From Cobetia marina (GTDB taxonomy: Bacteria; Pseudomonadota; Gammaproteobacteria; Pseudomonadales; Halomonadaceae), in contig NZ_CP017114.1 in assembly GCF_001720485.1 (NCBI RefSeq), positions 620,001-684,000 of the forward strand: DNA of 64,000 bases. Reading direction: 5' to 3'. Position numbers and translations under genes: made by a program. Below the pieces are notes generated by a model that was not told the DNA's origin, made no database searches, and saw nothing but the letters and a program-made list of their open reading frames with translations. Shown here piece after piece: positions 1 to 9,610 of this stretch. Each line of letters begins with the position of its first letter. Positions within the stretch are counted from its first letter, which is position 1.

Positions 1-1
1 G

Positions 2-862
<861 letters not shown>

Positions 863-910
863 TCGCGTCATTGGCCCTGATGTTTCACTGTGATTGTCAC
901 CGGAGTCCTG

Positions 911-1741
911 ATGTCCCGCTACGCTGTATTCGGCAACCCGATTGCCCACTCGAAATCCCCGCTGATTCATCGTGCCTTCGCTGAGCAGCTCAAGGACTCC
1001 CTGAGCTACGAGGCGCGACTGGCGCCGGTGGATGACTTCGCGGCTGGCTGGGCCGAGTTCGTCGCTGAAGGCGGGCAGGGGGCGAATGTCACCATGCCCT
1101 TCAAGGAGCAGGCCTATCGGCTGGTCGAGGTATTGAGTCCGCGCGCTCGTCGCGCCGGTGCCGTGAATACTCTGCTGCTGGGCAAGAATGGCCAGCTGTA
1201 TGGCGATACCACTGATGGCGTCGGGCTGACCCGTGACCTCGAGCGTCTCGAGGCCCCGCTCACGGACGCGCGTATCCTGATTCTTGGCGCTGGCGGCGCC
1301 GTGCGTGGCGTGCTGGAGCCTCTGTTGGCCAAGCAGCCTGCGGCATTGGTGATCGCCAATCGCACCGCTGCCAAGGCCAGCGCGCTGGCCGAGGACTTCG
1401 CGGACCTGGCGGGAGATGGCTGTCAGCTCTCCGGTGGCAGCTACGAGGCCATCGAAGGTCAGTTCGATCTGGTCATCAATGGCACCAGCGCATCGCTGGG
1501 CGGTGAGTTGCCGCCGTTGCCGGATTCGTTGTTCTCATCGCAGGCGCTGGCCTACGACATGATGTATGCCGCCGAGCCGACCGTCTTCATGCGCTGGGCC
1601 AGCGAGCAGGGGGCACGGGGCGAGGATGGTCTCGGCATGCTGGTGGAGCAGGCGGCCGAGTCCTACTTCCTGTGGCGCCACAAGCGCCCGGATACGGCAC
1701 CCGTGGCGGACATGCTGCGCAAGATGCTGGTCAGCGGCTGA
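911..1741 (+). CDS. aroE: Shikimate dehydrogenase (NADP+)
   Basis: Reduces 3-dehydroshikimate to shikimate in the chorismate (aromatic amino acid) pathway. The 276-residue length is normal. The N-terminus [17 protein letters not shown] is the substrate-binding motif, [10 protein letters not shown] holds the catalytic Lys region, NTLLL and GDTTDGVG follow, and the NADP-binding loop is [11 protein letters not shown]. The ATG at 911 was chosen over an in-frame GTG at 890 because homologues begin at [10 protein letters not shown] and a GGAG sits six bases upstream. It ends in a strong hairpin shared with the convergent regulator gene. Confidence 0.97.
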   Translation: MSRYAVFGNPIAHSKSPLIHRAFAEQLKDSLSYEARLAPVDDFAAGWAEFVAEGGQGANVTMPFKEQAYRLVEVLSPRARRAGAVNTLLLGKNGQLYGDTTDGVGLTRDLERLEAPLTDARILILGAGGAVRGVLEPLLAKQPAALVIANRTAAKASALAEDFADLAGDGCQLSGGSYEAIEGQFDLVINGTSASLGGELPPLPDSLFSSQALAYDMMYAAEPTVFMRWASEQGARGEDGLGMLVEQAAESYFLWRHKRPDTAPVADMLRKMLVSG

Positions 1742-1798
1742 CAGGTCGCTGAGGCAGGTCAGTCAGTGACTGCAGCCCGGGTGGCCGGGATGCATGCA

Positions 1799-1833
1799 GG
1801 AGCCGGCACTTCGTTCAACGACGTGCCGGCTCC
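1799..1833. terminator. Hairpin between aroE and the convergent response regulator
   Basis: A perfect 11-bp stem (GGAGCCGGCAC / GTGCCGGCTCC) with a 13-base loop lies between two convergent genes. It has no long T run, so intrinsic termination is likely but may be weak. It could serve both strands. Confidence 0.6.
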
Positions 1834-1885
1834 TTGCGTTGCGGGGCAGAGAAGAAAGTGGATACCGAGGAGGTGGGTACGATTC

Positions 1886-2611
1886 TCAAGCGCTGGCAGC
1901 GGACAGCGCCGATGGCGTGCAGGTTTCCAGACGATAGCCATGTTGATACACGCTCTTCAGGCGCAGGCCACGCCGACCGTCGAGTTCCAGCTTGCGGCGC
2001 AGGCGACTGATATGGGTGTCGACGGTGCGGGTGGAGATGTCGCCATTGATCCCCCAGACCATCTCGAGCAGGTAAGCCCGCGAGAACAGCTCTCCAACAC
2101 GACGCAACAGCAGCACGGCAAGCCGGTATTCGCGCTGCGTCAGATTGACGGGATGTTCGCCGCACCAGATGGTGTGCTCATCCTGTTCGATCCGGTACTG
2201 GCCGGGGAGCGCTTCCACTTCCTGCGATCCATTGCTGGCCTTGCTGTTGGCAAGGCGTCGTCCCAGCGCGGACACCCGGGCTGACAGCTCTCTGGGATTG
2301 ATGGGTTTGCTCAGGAAGTCGTCGGCACCATGCTGCAAGGCATGCACGACATCCTCCTCTCCCTGGCTTGCGGTGATGAACAGGATCAACCCCTGCCAGC
2401 CGTGTTCATTGCGCAGCGTACGCGTCAGTTCCATGCCGCAGGCATCCGGCAGCTGCCAGTCGATGATCAGCAGGTCGAAGCTGCGTTCACGCAATGCGCG
2501 CAACAGTTGGCTCGCGCGTTCGAATCCTGCCACTTCATGCCCCTGGGACTCGAGACACAGGGTCAGATAATCACGTTGATCATGGTCATCTTCGAGAATG
2601 CCGATATGCAT
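1886..2611 (-). CDS. OmpR/PhoB-family response regulator
   Basis: A 241-residue DNA-binding response regulator. The receiver domain spans about residues 1-118 with acidic pocket EDD near residues 7-9, phospho-acceptor D51 (LLIIDWQLPD) and the conserved Lys in FLSKPINPRE. A winged-helix output domain covers about 140-230 (NLTQREYRLAVLLL, TRTVDTHISRLRRKL, GLRLKSVYQHGYRL). GGGAGG lies 7 bases before the ATG. It is divergent from the molybdopterin-domain protein and hybrid kinase genes, so it may be their transcriptional partner through the kinase's HPt domain. That pairing is inferred from position only; target genes are unknown. Confidence 0.93.
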   Translation of the reverse strand: MHIGILEDDHDQRDYLTLCLESQGHEVAGFERASQLLRALRERSFDLLIIDWQLPDACGMELTRTLRNEHGWQGLILFITASQGEEDVVHALQHGADDFLSKPINPRELSARVSALGRRLANSKASNGSQEVEALPGQYRIEQDEHTIWCGEHPVNLTQREYRLAVLLLRRVGELFSRAYLLEMVWGINGDISTRTVDTHISRLRRKLELDGRRGLRLKSVYQHGYRLETCTPSALSAASA

Positions 2612-2841
2612 GTCGTTGCCTCCCTGCGTGGGTATGACCAGCAGTCTACGCGCCCCTTGCGTGAGACCGCGTCACAATGGTTCACGTTTGGCCCGACGAT
2701 GGCGGCTTATACTCGTTCCCAGCTGCTCTCTTGCTGTCGTGCACCTCTGCTCATGGTGGCTCGTGATTGGCGATGATGCCTCGCGACGGTGAATCACTGG
2801 CCGTGATCAATGGCTACCCATGATCCACAGGAGTCTCCCTC

Positions 2842-3381
2842 ATGCCTCTTCTCGTACTCTCACGCCGCTTCATTCTGGCGTCACGTCGCATGCGCCACTG
2901 GCTCCTGCTGATGGCGTTGTCGCTCTCACCCTTCGCCATGGCGCTGGAAGCACCGCAAGGGCCGGTCGTGCTGCGCGTCACGGGTGATATCCGTCACGTC
3001 AATGCCGGTGATGAGGCACATTTCGATCGCGCGATGCTACAAGCGCTGCCACAGCGGGAAACCGTGACCACCACGCCATGGCATGACGGTGAAGTCAGCT
3101 TCAGCGGACCGCTCGGTTCGGCGCTGATGGAGGCGGTGGGCGTTGACAGTGGCACCATGCGCATCGTCGCGCTCAATGACTACGCGGCCAATGCCCCGGT
3201 GCAGGATTACTTCGACTACCCGGTGATACTGGCCATGCAGGCCGAGGGCAAGCGTCTTCGGGTACGCGACAATGGCCCGATCTTCATCATCTATCCCTTC
3301 AGCGAGCAGCCGGATCTCCTCAACGAGGAAATCATGACTCGCTCTGTCTGGCAGGTGAAGCGGATCGTCATCGAACGCTGA
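2842..3381 (+). CDS. Periplasmic molybdopterin-binding-domain-like protein
   Basis: A 179-residue exported protein. The N-terminus has basic residues and a hydrophobic stretch (MRHWLLLMALSLSPFAMA) typical of a signal peptide, cleaved near ALEAP. The body resembles a trimmed oxidoreductase molybdopterin-binding (SUOX-like) fold: LRVTGDIRHVN, LPQRETVTTTPWHDGEVSFSG, VDSGTMRIVALNDYAA, YPVILAMQAEGKRLRVRDNGP. The mature part contains no cysteine, so the usual Mo-ligating Cys is missing and a catalytic role is doubtful. AGGAG precedes the ATG. The hybrid kinase gene starts 48 bases downstream, which suggests a ligand-sensing accessory; that role is inference. Confidence 0.78.
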   Translation: MPLLVLSRRFILASRRMRHWLLLMALSLSPFAMALEAPQGPVVLRVTGDIRHVNAGDEAHFDRAMLQALPQRETVTTTPWHDGEVSFSGPLGSALMEAVGVDSGTMRIVALNDYAANAPVQDYFDYPVILAMQAEGKRLRVRDNGPIFIIYPFSEQPDLLNEEIMTRSVWQVKRIVIER

Positions 3382-3429
3382 GCCCACATTCTCCGCTCCG
3401 TCTGATGAGCTCTGGCAGGATGCCTGTGC

Positions 3430-5802
3430 ATGAATCCTCTTCGTTCTCTGCATTTCAGAACCGCCATCGCCATTGCCGCGACGCTGTTTTTCGTCTCGGC
3501 ACTGGTGACTGGCGTGCTGGTCTACCAACGCCAGCAGGCCCTTGAGCACAAGCTGCGCGAGAACCTGATCTGGGCGGTCTATCAGTTCGACAGGGAGGTA
3601 CGCGAGCTGCGCATGGTGGTGGCCGAGGAGCAGCAGTCTCCCACGCCACCGGAACTGATGGATGACAGTGAGCTGCTGTTGCGTCTGGACATCCTGTACA
3701 GCCGGGTACAGCTGCTGCAGAACGGTCAACTCGGCAGCATGCTGGCGGGGATGCCGGAACTGCATGTCCAGCTGCTGGCGATGCTGCCCAGAATCGAGGT
3801 GCTGGACAACGGCATCATGGAGCTTGCGAGTCGTCAGCAGCGTGAAGAGGCACTCTACGCGCAGCTGCTCAGTCGCCTGGTCTCTCTTCAGGAGCAGACA
3901 GGCAAGCTGCTGCTGGATATCAACGCGGAGGCTGCCTTGCAGCGCACGAAGGAGCGTACGGAGCTTCTCAATCTGTATGCACTCGCGCTGTCACTGGTCC
4001 TGCTGATGACCCTCAGCGGCACTGTCCTGGTGGTCGCTCTGATCGTCGAGAGTCGCGGGCGGGCCTCCAAGACCCGCAAGCTGGAGGAGCGTACTCAGGA
4101 GCTGGATGGCATGGTGCAGCTGGCGCAGGCCGCCAGTCGTGCCAAGTCGGAATTCATGGCGATCATGAGTCATGAAATACGCACGCCTCTCAACGGCATG
4201 GTCGGCGTATCGGACCTCATCGGTGAGGAAGTCTCGACCCAGCGTGGGCAGCAATATCTGGTGATGCTGCGTCAGAGTGCCGAGAGTCTGCAGGCCGTCA
4301 TCAATGACGTGCTGGATTACTCCAAGATCGAGGCCGGCAAGCTGGAGCTGGACCGGCGCTGCTTCTCGCTGCCCGACTTTCTCGAGTCATTGTCCGCGCA
4401 TTACACCCGTCAGGCAGACGGTGCCGTCAAGGGGTGCTCGCGCATCTTCCTGGAGGAGCGTGCCGATGACCTGCCTGTCTGGGTCGAGGGAGACGTCAAT
4501 CGTCTGCGCCAGGTGCTGACCAACCTGCTCAACAACGCGTTCAAGTTCTGTCCCCAGGGGACCATCCGGTTGCGGGTGTCGTCGCAAGAGGACGAGACCC
4601 TTCATTTCGAGGTCCACGACAGCGGTTGCGGTATCGCCTCTGACCAGGTGAGTCAGCTGTTTGCCCCCTTCACCCAGGTGGATACCTCGATGGCACGTCG
4701 CCATGAAGGGACCGGGCTGGGGTTGGCCATCTGCAAGCGGCTGGTGGAGGCAATGGGTGGAGAGATCGGCGTGGAGAGTCATCTTGGCCTCGGCAGTCGA
4801 TTCTGGTGTCGCGTGCCGTTGCCGGTGCTGACAGCCTCCGAGGCCTGCCCCCAGCAGACGGCGAGGGAAGCCCCCTTGCCCGAGGCCCGCGTTCTGGTGG
4901 TGGAAGACAACGAGGTCAATCAGTCGCTGGCTCGCGCAATGCTGGAATATCTGGGGCAGCAGGTCACGATCGTCGAGGAGGGTGAGCAGGCGCTGGCCTG
5001 GCTGTCGCAGGCGGACCATGAGGTTGATCTGATCTTCATGGACATGCAGATGCCAGTGCTGGATGGTCTGGAGACGACACGACGCTGGCGTCAACGGGAA
5101 GCCGAGACGTCCGCGACCCGCCTGCCGATCATCGCGATGACCGCCAACGTGATGCAGGAAGATGCACGCCGTTGCATCGAGGCCGGAATGGACGGTGTCC
5201 TGCACAAGCCCTTCACTCGTGATGACCTGCAGCAGGTGCTGCACCAATATCTGACGTCCCGCCAGCAGGAGATTCCCGTGGACGCTGGCGTGGGCTCTGG
5301 CGCGGAGTCTGACGCGAAATCTGGCACGGAAGTTCTCGCCATGGCGAGCCTGGCGGAGGAGCAAGCGGCGCCTCTCAGTACGGAGCCGTCATCTGATGAG
5401 ACACATGCTGGCGCCGATCCGGCCTCTGATCAGTGTGACCTGAAGGGCAACCCGTCATCGCTGCTTCAGCAGGCGACCTGTCAGGAGCTGCTTGCCACCC
5501 TGAGTCGCGAGGCTTACTCACGACTGTTGAGCAATTACCTGACGCGCCTCGAGGGGCGACTCGACGTGATGTTGACCCTGCTACAGCAGAGGGATCTCGG
5601 GGAGCTCAAGCGGGAAGCGCATTCCCTGAAAGGGGCCTCTGCTTCGTTGGGATGCAGCGGTATCGCCAGCGGTGCCAGGGCGTTGGAGGAGGCCGCGATC
5701 TCCGAAGACATGACCCGGGCCCATCATCATGTCGCCACGCTGCGCGCCTTGAGTGTGCCGACGCGCGACAGTCTTCTCGAGCAGGGATATTTGCTCTCCT
5801 GA
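3430..5802 (+). CDS. Hybrid sensor histidine kinase (HisKA-HATPase-REC-HPt)
   Basis: A 790-residue inner-membrane kinase. TM1 is at about residues 13-33 and TM2 at about 182-205, bracketing a mostly helical periplasmic segment of roughly 150 residues. HisKA has H248 in [11 protein letters not shown]. The HATPase has an N box ([11 protein letters not shown]), G1 (DSGCGIA) and G2 ([12 protein letters not shown]). The receiver has D538 ([13 protein letters not shown]). An acidic Ser/Ala/Glu-rich linker leads to an HPt domain with H731 ([14 protein letters not shown]). It therefore carries a full internal phosphorelay and needs only a final receiver, possibly the OmpR-type regulator at 1886-2611. 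It is probably co-transcribed with the small periplasmic protein upstream. The stimulus is unknown. Confidence 0.94.
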   Translation: MNPLRSLHFRTAIAIAATLFFVSALVTGVLVYQRQQALEHKLRENLIWAVYQFDREVRELRMVVAEEQQSPTPPELMDDSELLLRLDILYSRVQLLQNGQLGSMLAGMPELHVQLLAMLPRIEVLDNGIMELASRQQREEALYAQLLSRLVSLQEQTGKLLLDINAEAALQRTKERTELLNLYALALSLVLLMTLSGTVLVVALIVESRGRASKTRKLEERTQELDGMVQLAQAASRAKSEFMAIMSHEIRTPLNGMVGVSDLIGEEVSTQRGQQYLVMLRQSAESLQAVINDVLDYSKIEAGKLELDRRCFSLPDFLESLSAHYTRQADGAVKGCSRIFLEERADDLPVWVEGDVNRLRQVLTNLLNNAFKFCPQGTIRLRVSSQEDETLHFEVHDSGCGIASDQVSQLFAPFTQVDTSMARRHEGTGLGLAICKRLVEAMGGEIGVESHLGLGSRFWCRVPLPVLTASEACPQQTAREAPLPEARVLVVEDNEVNQSLARAMLEYLGQQVTIVEEGEQALAWLSQADHEVDLIFMDMQMPVLDGLETTRRWRQREAETSATRLPIIAMTANVMQEDARRCIEAGMDGVLHKPFTRDDLQQVLHQYLTSRQQEIPVDAGVGSGAESDAKSGTEVLAMASLAEEQAAPLSTEPSSDETHAGADPASDQCDLKGNPSSLLQQATCQELLATLSREAYSRLLSNYLTRLEGRLDVMLTLLQQRDLGELKREAHSLKGASASLGCSGIASGARALEEAAISEDMTRAHHHVATLRALSVPTRDSLLEQGYLLS

Positions 5803-5890
5803 AGGGCTTTTTCTCCTGAAGTGCCTTTTGCAGGTGTCCTCATGTGAGGGCGATAGGCGAGCGAAGGGAAGTGAAGCGGAAGAGAAAAGA

Positions 5891-5926
5891 GTGCAGGAAG
5901 TGCAGGGAGTGCAGGAAGTGCAGGGC
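5891..5926. repeat. Short tandem repeat, about four 9-bp units
   Basis: Units of GTGCAGGAA / GTGCAGGGA occur back to back between the kinase stop and the following hairpin. No coding role is apparent. This is a candidate slippage-prone tract in a 241-base intergenic region. Confidence 0.7.
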
Positions 5927-5929
5927 TCG

Positions 5930-5977
5930 CAAGACAGAAACGCCACCCATGGTGACATGAGTGGCGTTTCTGTCTTG
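5930..5977. terminator. Long perfect hairpin between convergent kinase and EAL genes
   Basis: A 17-bp perfect stem (CAAGACAGAAACGCCAC and its complement) closes over an inner near-palindrome CATGGTGACATG. Its position between convergent genes and its symmetry fit a bidirectional terminator, although the T tract is short. Confidence 0.7.
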
Positions 5978-6043
5978 AAGGAGCATCCGCTTGCTCGAGT
6001 CGGCTTTCTTGATCCGGGCATGCGTTGATGGGAAGCCTGTCTG

Positions 6044-7231
6044 TCAGTGAACGGAAGGCGCATGGCGCTGGATGAGGGCGCTGACGGCAGTGGGTGGGCA
6101 GTGGCTCCAGGCATTGAAGTCGGTGACTGTCATGGGCCGCGCGAAGAGATAGCCCTGGCCGAGATTGCAGCGAGTATCGCAGAGGTAGTCGCGTTGCTGT
6201 GTCGTCTCGATGCCTTCCCCGACGACAGCGAGATTGAGTCGCTGGCCAAGCTCGACGATGGTGCGCGTGATGGCACGGGCTTCCGGGTGGCTATCGCTGC
6301 GGCCGACGAAGCACTGGTCGATCTTCAGCTCGTCAAAGGGCAGATTGTAGAGCTGCATCATCGAGGAGAAGCCGGTACCGAAGTCATCCAGTGCCAGGCG
6401 ATAACCGCGCTCGCGAATGGCGTTCAGGAGATGGCGGGCGTAGGTCAGACAGTCTATGCCGCAACTTTCCGTGAGCTCCAGGGTGATCGTATGGGGGTCG
6501 ACCTGATGCTGGCTGGCAAGTGCATCAAGCTTCTTCAGCATGTCACGCGAGCGCAGCAGTTGTGGGGAAAGATTGAGCGCCAGATTCAGCGTGAGGCCCT
6601 GTGATTGCCACTCCTGCTGCTGACCGAATCCCTGATTGATGACCTGCCAGGTAAGCGATTCGATGCGATTGCTGCGCTCCGCCAGGGCGATGAACTGGTT
6701 GGGCATGACCATGCCGCGCAGAGGATGCTGCCAACGCACGAGGGCCTCGGCGCCACTCAGCTGGCCACTGGCAAGATCGATCTTGGGTTGATAGACGAGA
6801 TGCAGCTGCTGCTGGGCCAGGGCCTCATCCAGCTCCGCGAGCGTCAGCGGATTATGGTGTTCATCGAGATCATTGAGCATGGACGCCAGATGCTTGAGAT
6901 CGAACGGCTTGCTGAGCTGTCCCAGCATGTCCAGGCCACTGCGTCGGCCCTGATTGATCATCGCCTGCATGTCGTCATCGTGACAGGCGCTCATCAGAAT
7001 GATGCCCGCCTCGACATTGCGCTCACGCAGATAGCTGAGAACATCAGCGCCGGTGAAGTCCCCCAGTTCATAATCCACCAGGATGAGGTCTGCCTGCAGA
7101 GAGGAAGGGTCACAGGCGATGTCCTGCAGTCCCTCACTTTCCATGCAGCTGAATCCGAAGGTGGAAAGCAGTCCGGCGATCAGCTCACGAAAGTCCGGAT
7201 CATCGTCGATGATGAGTGCATGTCGCGTCAT
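6044..7231 (-). CDS. REC-EAL response regulator, putative c-di-GMP phosphodiesterase
   Basis: A 395-residue protein. The receiver domain (about 1-120) has the DDD acidic patch, phospho-acceptor Asp in LILVDYELG and Lys in QLSKPFD. An EAL domain (about 130-380) has EALVRW, NLSPQ, ELTES, LDDFGTGFSS, LKIDQ, GEGIE and GQGYLFARPM, so the metal and catalytic residues appear intact and hydrolysis of c-di-GMP to pGpG is expected. The start at 7231 was preferred to an ATG nine bases upstream because AAGGA sits eight bases before it. It is convergent with the hybrid kinase. A link to control of the LapA-like adhesin in this window is conceivable but unproven. Confidence 0.93.
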   Translation of the reverse strand: MTRHALIIDDDPDFRELIAGLLSTFGFSCMESEGLQDIACDPSSLQADLILVDYELGDFTGADVLSYLRERNVEAGIILMSACHDDDMQAMINQGRRSGLDMLGQLSKPFDLKHLASMLNDLDEHHNPLTLAELDEALAQQQLHLVYQPKIDLASGQLSGAEALVRWQHPLRGMVMPNQFIALAERSNRIESLTWQVINQGFGQQQEWQSQGLTLNLALNLSPQLLRSRDMLKKLDALASQHQVDPHTITLELTESCGIDCLTYARHLLNAIRERGYRLALDDFGTGFSSMMQLYNLPFDELKIDQCFVGRSDSHPEARAITRTIVELGQRLNLAVVGEGIETTQQRDYLCDTRCNLGQGYLFARPMTVTDFNAWSHCPPTAVSALIQRHAPSVH

Positions 7232-7457
7232 GTGATACATCCTTGGCTGGGGGCGAGAGGACGCTCACGGTGACATTTCTCGGGGGGGAGGTGAGCGCAT
7301 GTCTGAAGACTAGCAACGTCGCCACTCACAACGCGTATATCGACACATTTGGCGCCACCTTTTTACATTCATGCGCCTGGTGGGGTCGTCCGGATTCAGA
7401 GTGGCGGACGGCGGTGAGACGTCGGGACACGAGATCGATGAATGCGCGGCAGAGATG

Positions 7458-7484
7458 CCAGAGGCGCCCGACAGGCGCCTCTGG
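7458..7484 (-). terminator. Hairpin downstream of the M48 protease gene
   Basis: An 11-bp stem (CCAGAGGCGCC / GGCGCCTCTGG) with a 5-base loop lies 32 bases past the stop of the minus-strand protease gene. There is no clear T tract. Confidence 0.55.
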
Positions 7485-7515
7485 AAGACGGGGACGTTCT
7501 CCTGCGTAAGCCGGC

Positions 7516-8355
7516 TCAGCGCAGCCTGTCGCAGTTGGGCTTCTCGCCGGCGGCCCGTGCCTGCTGGTAGGTCGGCAATGCGGTCTCGAGGCGCTCGTTG
7601 AGCGCGGTCATGCGCTGCTCGTCACTGGGGTGAGTGGACATCCAGACCGGAGGCTGAGCGCCACCGGAGGCGTTCATGTTGGCCCACAGCTTGATGCTGG
7701 CACGTGGGTCAAAGCCGGCTTCGGCCATCAGGTCCAGCCCCAGCAGGTCGGCTTCGGACTCATGTGAACGCGAGAACGGCTTGAGCACGCCATATTCGGC
7801 GCCCATGCCCAGCAATCCCATGAGCTGATCACCACCGGTGCCTTCCAGCCCGGCCAGTGCCTGGGTCAGGGAAAGACCTGCGGACGTCAGGGATTGGGTC
7901 GAGACGCGCTCATTGGCATGGCGGGCCAGCACGTGGGCGATCTCATGGCCGATGACGGTCGCCAGCTGATCCTGATTCTCGGCGACTTCCAGCAGACCGG
8001 TGTTGACGCCGATGTAGCCGCCCGGCAGTGCGAAGGCATTGGCAGAGTCATCCTCGAATACCTTGACCTGCCACTCGCTGATGCCATAGCTGGCGGGCAC
8101 CTTGGCGGTCACGGCATCTGCCACGCAGCTGACATAGGCATCCTGGCGGCCTTCCACCACCGGCAGCTCCTGTTGGTACTTGCTGAAGCTGGCTTCTCCC
8201 ATCTTCTCCAGCTCCTGATCCGAATAGAGCGTCAATTGGCTTCGGCCCAGAGGAGAACTGGCGCAGGCACTCAGGGTGACGGACGCCGCAAGAGCCGCCA
8301 ACGGGAGCAGACGGCGCAGGGCGCGGGGAGATGAGTGATCGAGCAATCCTGGCAT
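7516..8355 (-). CDS. M48-family metalloprotease lipoprotein
   Basis: A 279-residue zinc protease, probably anchored in the periplasm. The N-terminus has a hydrophobic stretch ending in a lipobox (TLSAC), so lipidation at that Cys is expected. The catalytic HExxH is in GHEIAHVLARHANER, and the third zinc ligand Glu is in SRSHESEADLLGLDLM. NAFALPGGYIGVNTGLL and MSTHPSDEQRM are further family motifs. AGGAGG precedes the ATG closely. Proteins of this type degrade misfolded envelope proteins; resemblance to LoiP/YcaL is general and no exact orthologue is claimed. It lacks the TPR half of BepA. It appears monocistronic. Confidence 0.92.
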   Translation of the reverse strand: MPGLLDHSSPRALRRLLPLAALAASVTLSACASSPLGRSQLTLYSDQELEKMGEASFSKYQQELPVVEGRQDAYVSCVADAVTAKVPASYGISEWQVKVFEDDSANAFALPGGYIGVNTGLLEVAENQDQLATVIGHEIAHVLARHANERVSTQSLTSAGLSLTQALAGLEGTGGDQLMGLLGMGAEYGVLKPFSRSHESEADLLGLDLMAEAGFDPRASIKLWANMNASGGAQPPVWMSTHPSDEQRMTALNERLETALPTYQQARAAGEKPNCDRLR

Positions 8356-8594
8356 TGAGGCCTCCTGGCAATGGTGACGATGACAACCTTCGAGTGCACG
8401 GCAAGGCGGTGCTGAACGTGCAAGAAACGTGCAGACAGCATAACCGGATAGGCGCAGTGGTGCAGTCAGCGAAATGATACGTTGCTGAGATCACAGCAAC
8501 GTCAGGCCAGACGGGCTCGCCGGGCATGAGATACTGGGCGCGATCTCATGGGCCTGCCACGGCCCTTGCCCCATGTACCTGACAGGGAGTCATC

Positions 8595-9458
8595 ATGTCA
8601 CCAGAGTTTGAACACCGCCTCTCGCAGTTGCTGGACCGTCTGGAGCCGATGCTGCCGCCGACGGCTGTCGAGGTGGACTGGACACGAGACGTCGCCGCCT
8701 TGTGGACCCGCCACCCCCTGGGCGGCCGCCTGACCCCGATCGCGCCGCGTGATGCCCTGACGCTCGAGGATCTGCTCGGCATCGCCCGTCAGAAGCGCGA
8801 GCTGCTGGCCAATACCCGCGCCTTCCTGGCGGGTCGGCCGGCCAACCACGCGCTGCTGTGGGGCGCGCGTGGCACCGGCAAGTCATCGCTGGTACGTGCG
8901 CTGCTCAACACCCTGGGCAGTGAAGGCCTGCGGTTGATCCAGATAGACCGTCACGACCTGCCGGCACTGCCGGGGCTGGTCGCCGAGCTGGCACAACAGC
9001 CGCACCGCTTCATCGTCTATTGTGATGACCTGTCCTTCGAGGGTAGCGATGACGCCTACAAGGCGCTCAAGAGCGTGCTGGATGGCACCCTGACGGGCCC
9101 GCCGGAGAACGTGCTGCTGTACGCCACGTCCAACCGTCGTCATCTGCTGCCGGAGCACATGAGCGACAATCACGACACCCATATCGTCGATGGCGAGCTG
9201 CATCATGGCGATGCGGTGGAAGAGAAGATCTCGCTGTCGGACCGCTTCGGCCTGTGGCTGGCCTTCCATCCCTTCAATCAGGATGCCTACCTGGAGACCT
9301 GTCAGCACTGGGTGGAATGGCGTCTCGGCGCGGGCAGCTTCGACGAGGCGGCGCGTGCCGAGGCGTTGCGTTACGCCACTCAGCGCGGGGTGCGCAGCGG
9401 GCGTGCTGCCTGGCAGTTCGCCAATCTGTGGGCGGGACAGAAGACACTAGAGGCATGA
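8595..9458 (+). CDS. DUF815-family AAA-like ATPase
   Basis: A 287-residue cytoplasmic P-loop ATPase. Walker A is LLWGARGTGKSSLVRALLN (about residues 86-104) and Walker B is FIVYCDDLSFEG. NVLLYATSNRRHLLPE and LSDRFGLWLAFHPFNQD are hallmarks of the DUF815 family, which is widespread in proteobacteria and has no settled function. GGGAG precedes the ATG. The gene stands alone, divergent from the protease gene, and ends in a 22-bp palindrome. The family call is firm; biological role is unknown. Confidence 0.9.
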   Translation: MSPEFEHRLSQLLDRLEPMLPPTAVEVDWTRDVAALWTRHPLGGRLTPIAPRDALTLEDLLGIARQKRELLANTRAFLAGRPANHALLWGARGTGKSSLVRALLNTLGSEGLRLIQIDRHDLPALPGLVAELAQQPHRFIVYCDDLSFEGSDDAYKALKSVLDGTLTGPPENVLLYATSNRRHLLPEHMSDNHDTHIVDGELHHGDAVEEKISLSDRFGLWLAFHPFNQDAYLETCQHWVEWRLGAGSFDEAARAEALRYATQRGVRSGRAAWQFANLWAGQKTLEA

Positions 9459-9504
9459 TTCTGGTGCTTGGCGATTGAGGTGCTTGAGACGACAATGCTC
9501 GCTC

Positions 9505-9552
9505 CATGAAAAAGCCGCCCCTGCAGTCATCTGCAGGGGCGGCTTTTTCATG
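9505..9552. terminator. Bidirectional intrinsic terminator
   Basis: A perfect 22-bp stem runs from CATGAAAAAGCC to GGCTTTTTCATG around a TCAT loop, with A and T runs inside the stem that give U tracts on either strand. It separates the convergent DUF815 ATPase gene and der. Confidence 0.9.
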
Positions 9553-9554
9553 GG

Positions 9555-9585
9555 GCAGACTAGCGGATCAGATCCGCTAGTCTGC
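9555..9585. repeat. Second perfect inverted repeat, 15-bp arms
   Basis: GCAGACTAGCGGATC and its exact complement are separated by one base, three bases after the terminator palindrome. It may reinforce termination or be a protein-binding site. Function is unknown. Confidence 0.75.
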
Positions 9586-9610
9586 CGTCACACAGGCGTA
9601 GTTCACGCCA

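Noticed and set aside
4387-5364. A 325-codon minus-strand frame within the hybrid kinase gene
   Set aside because: It lies wholly inside well-supported HATPase and REC coding sequence and has no recognisable protein features.
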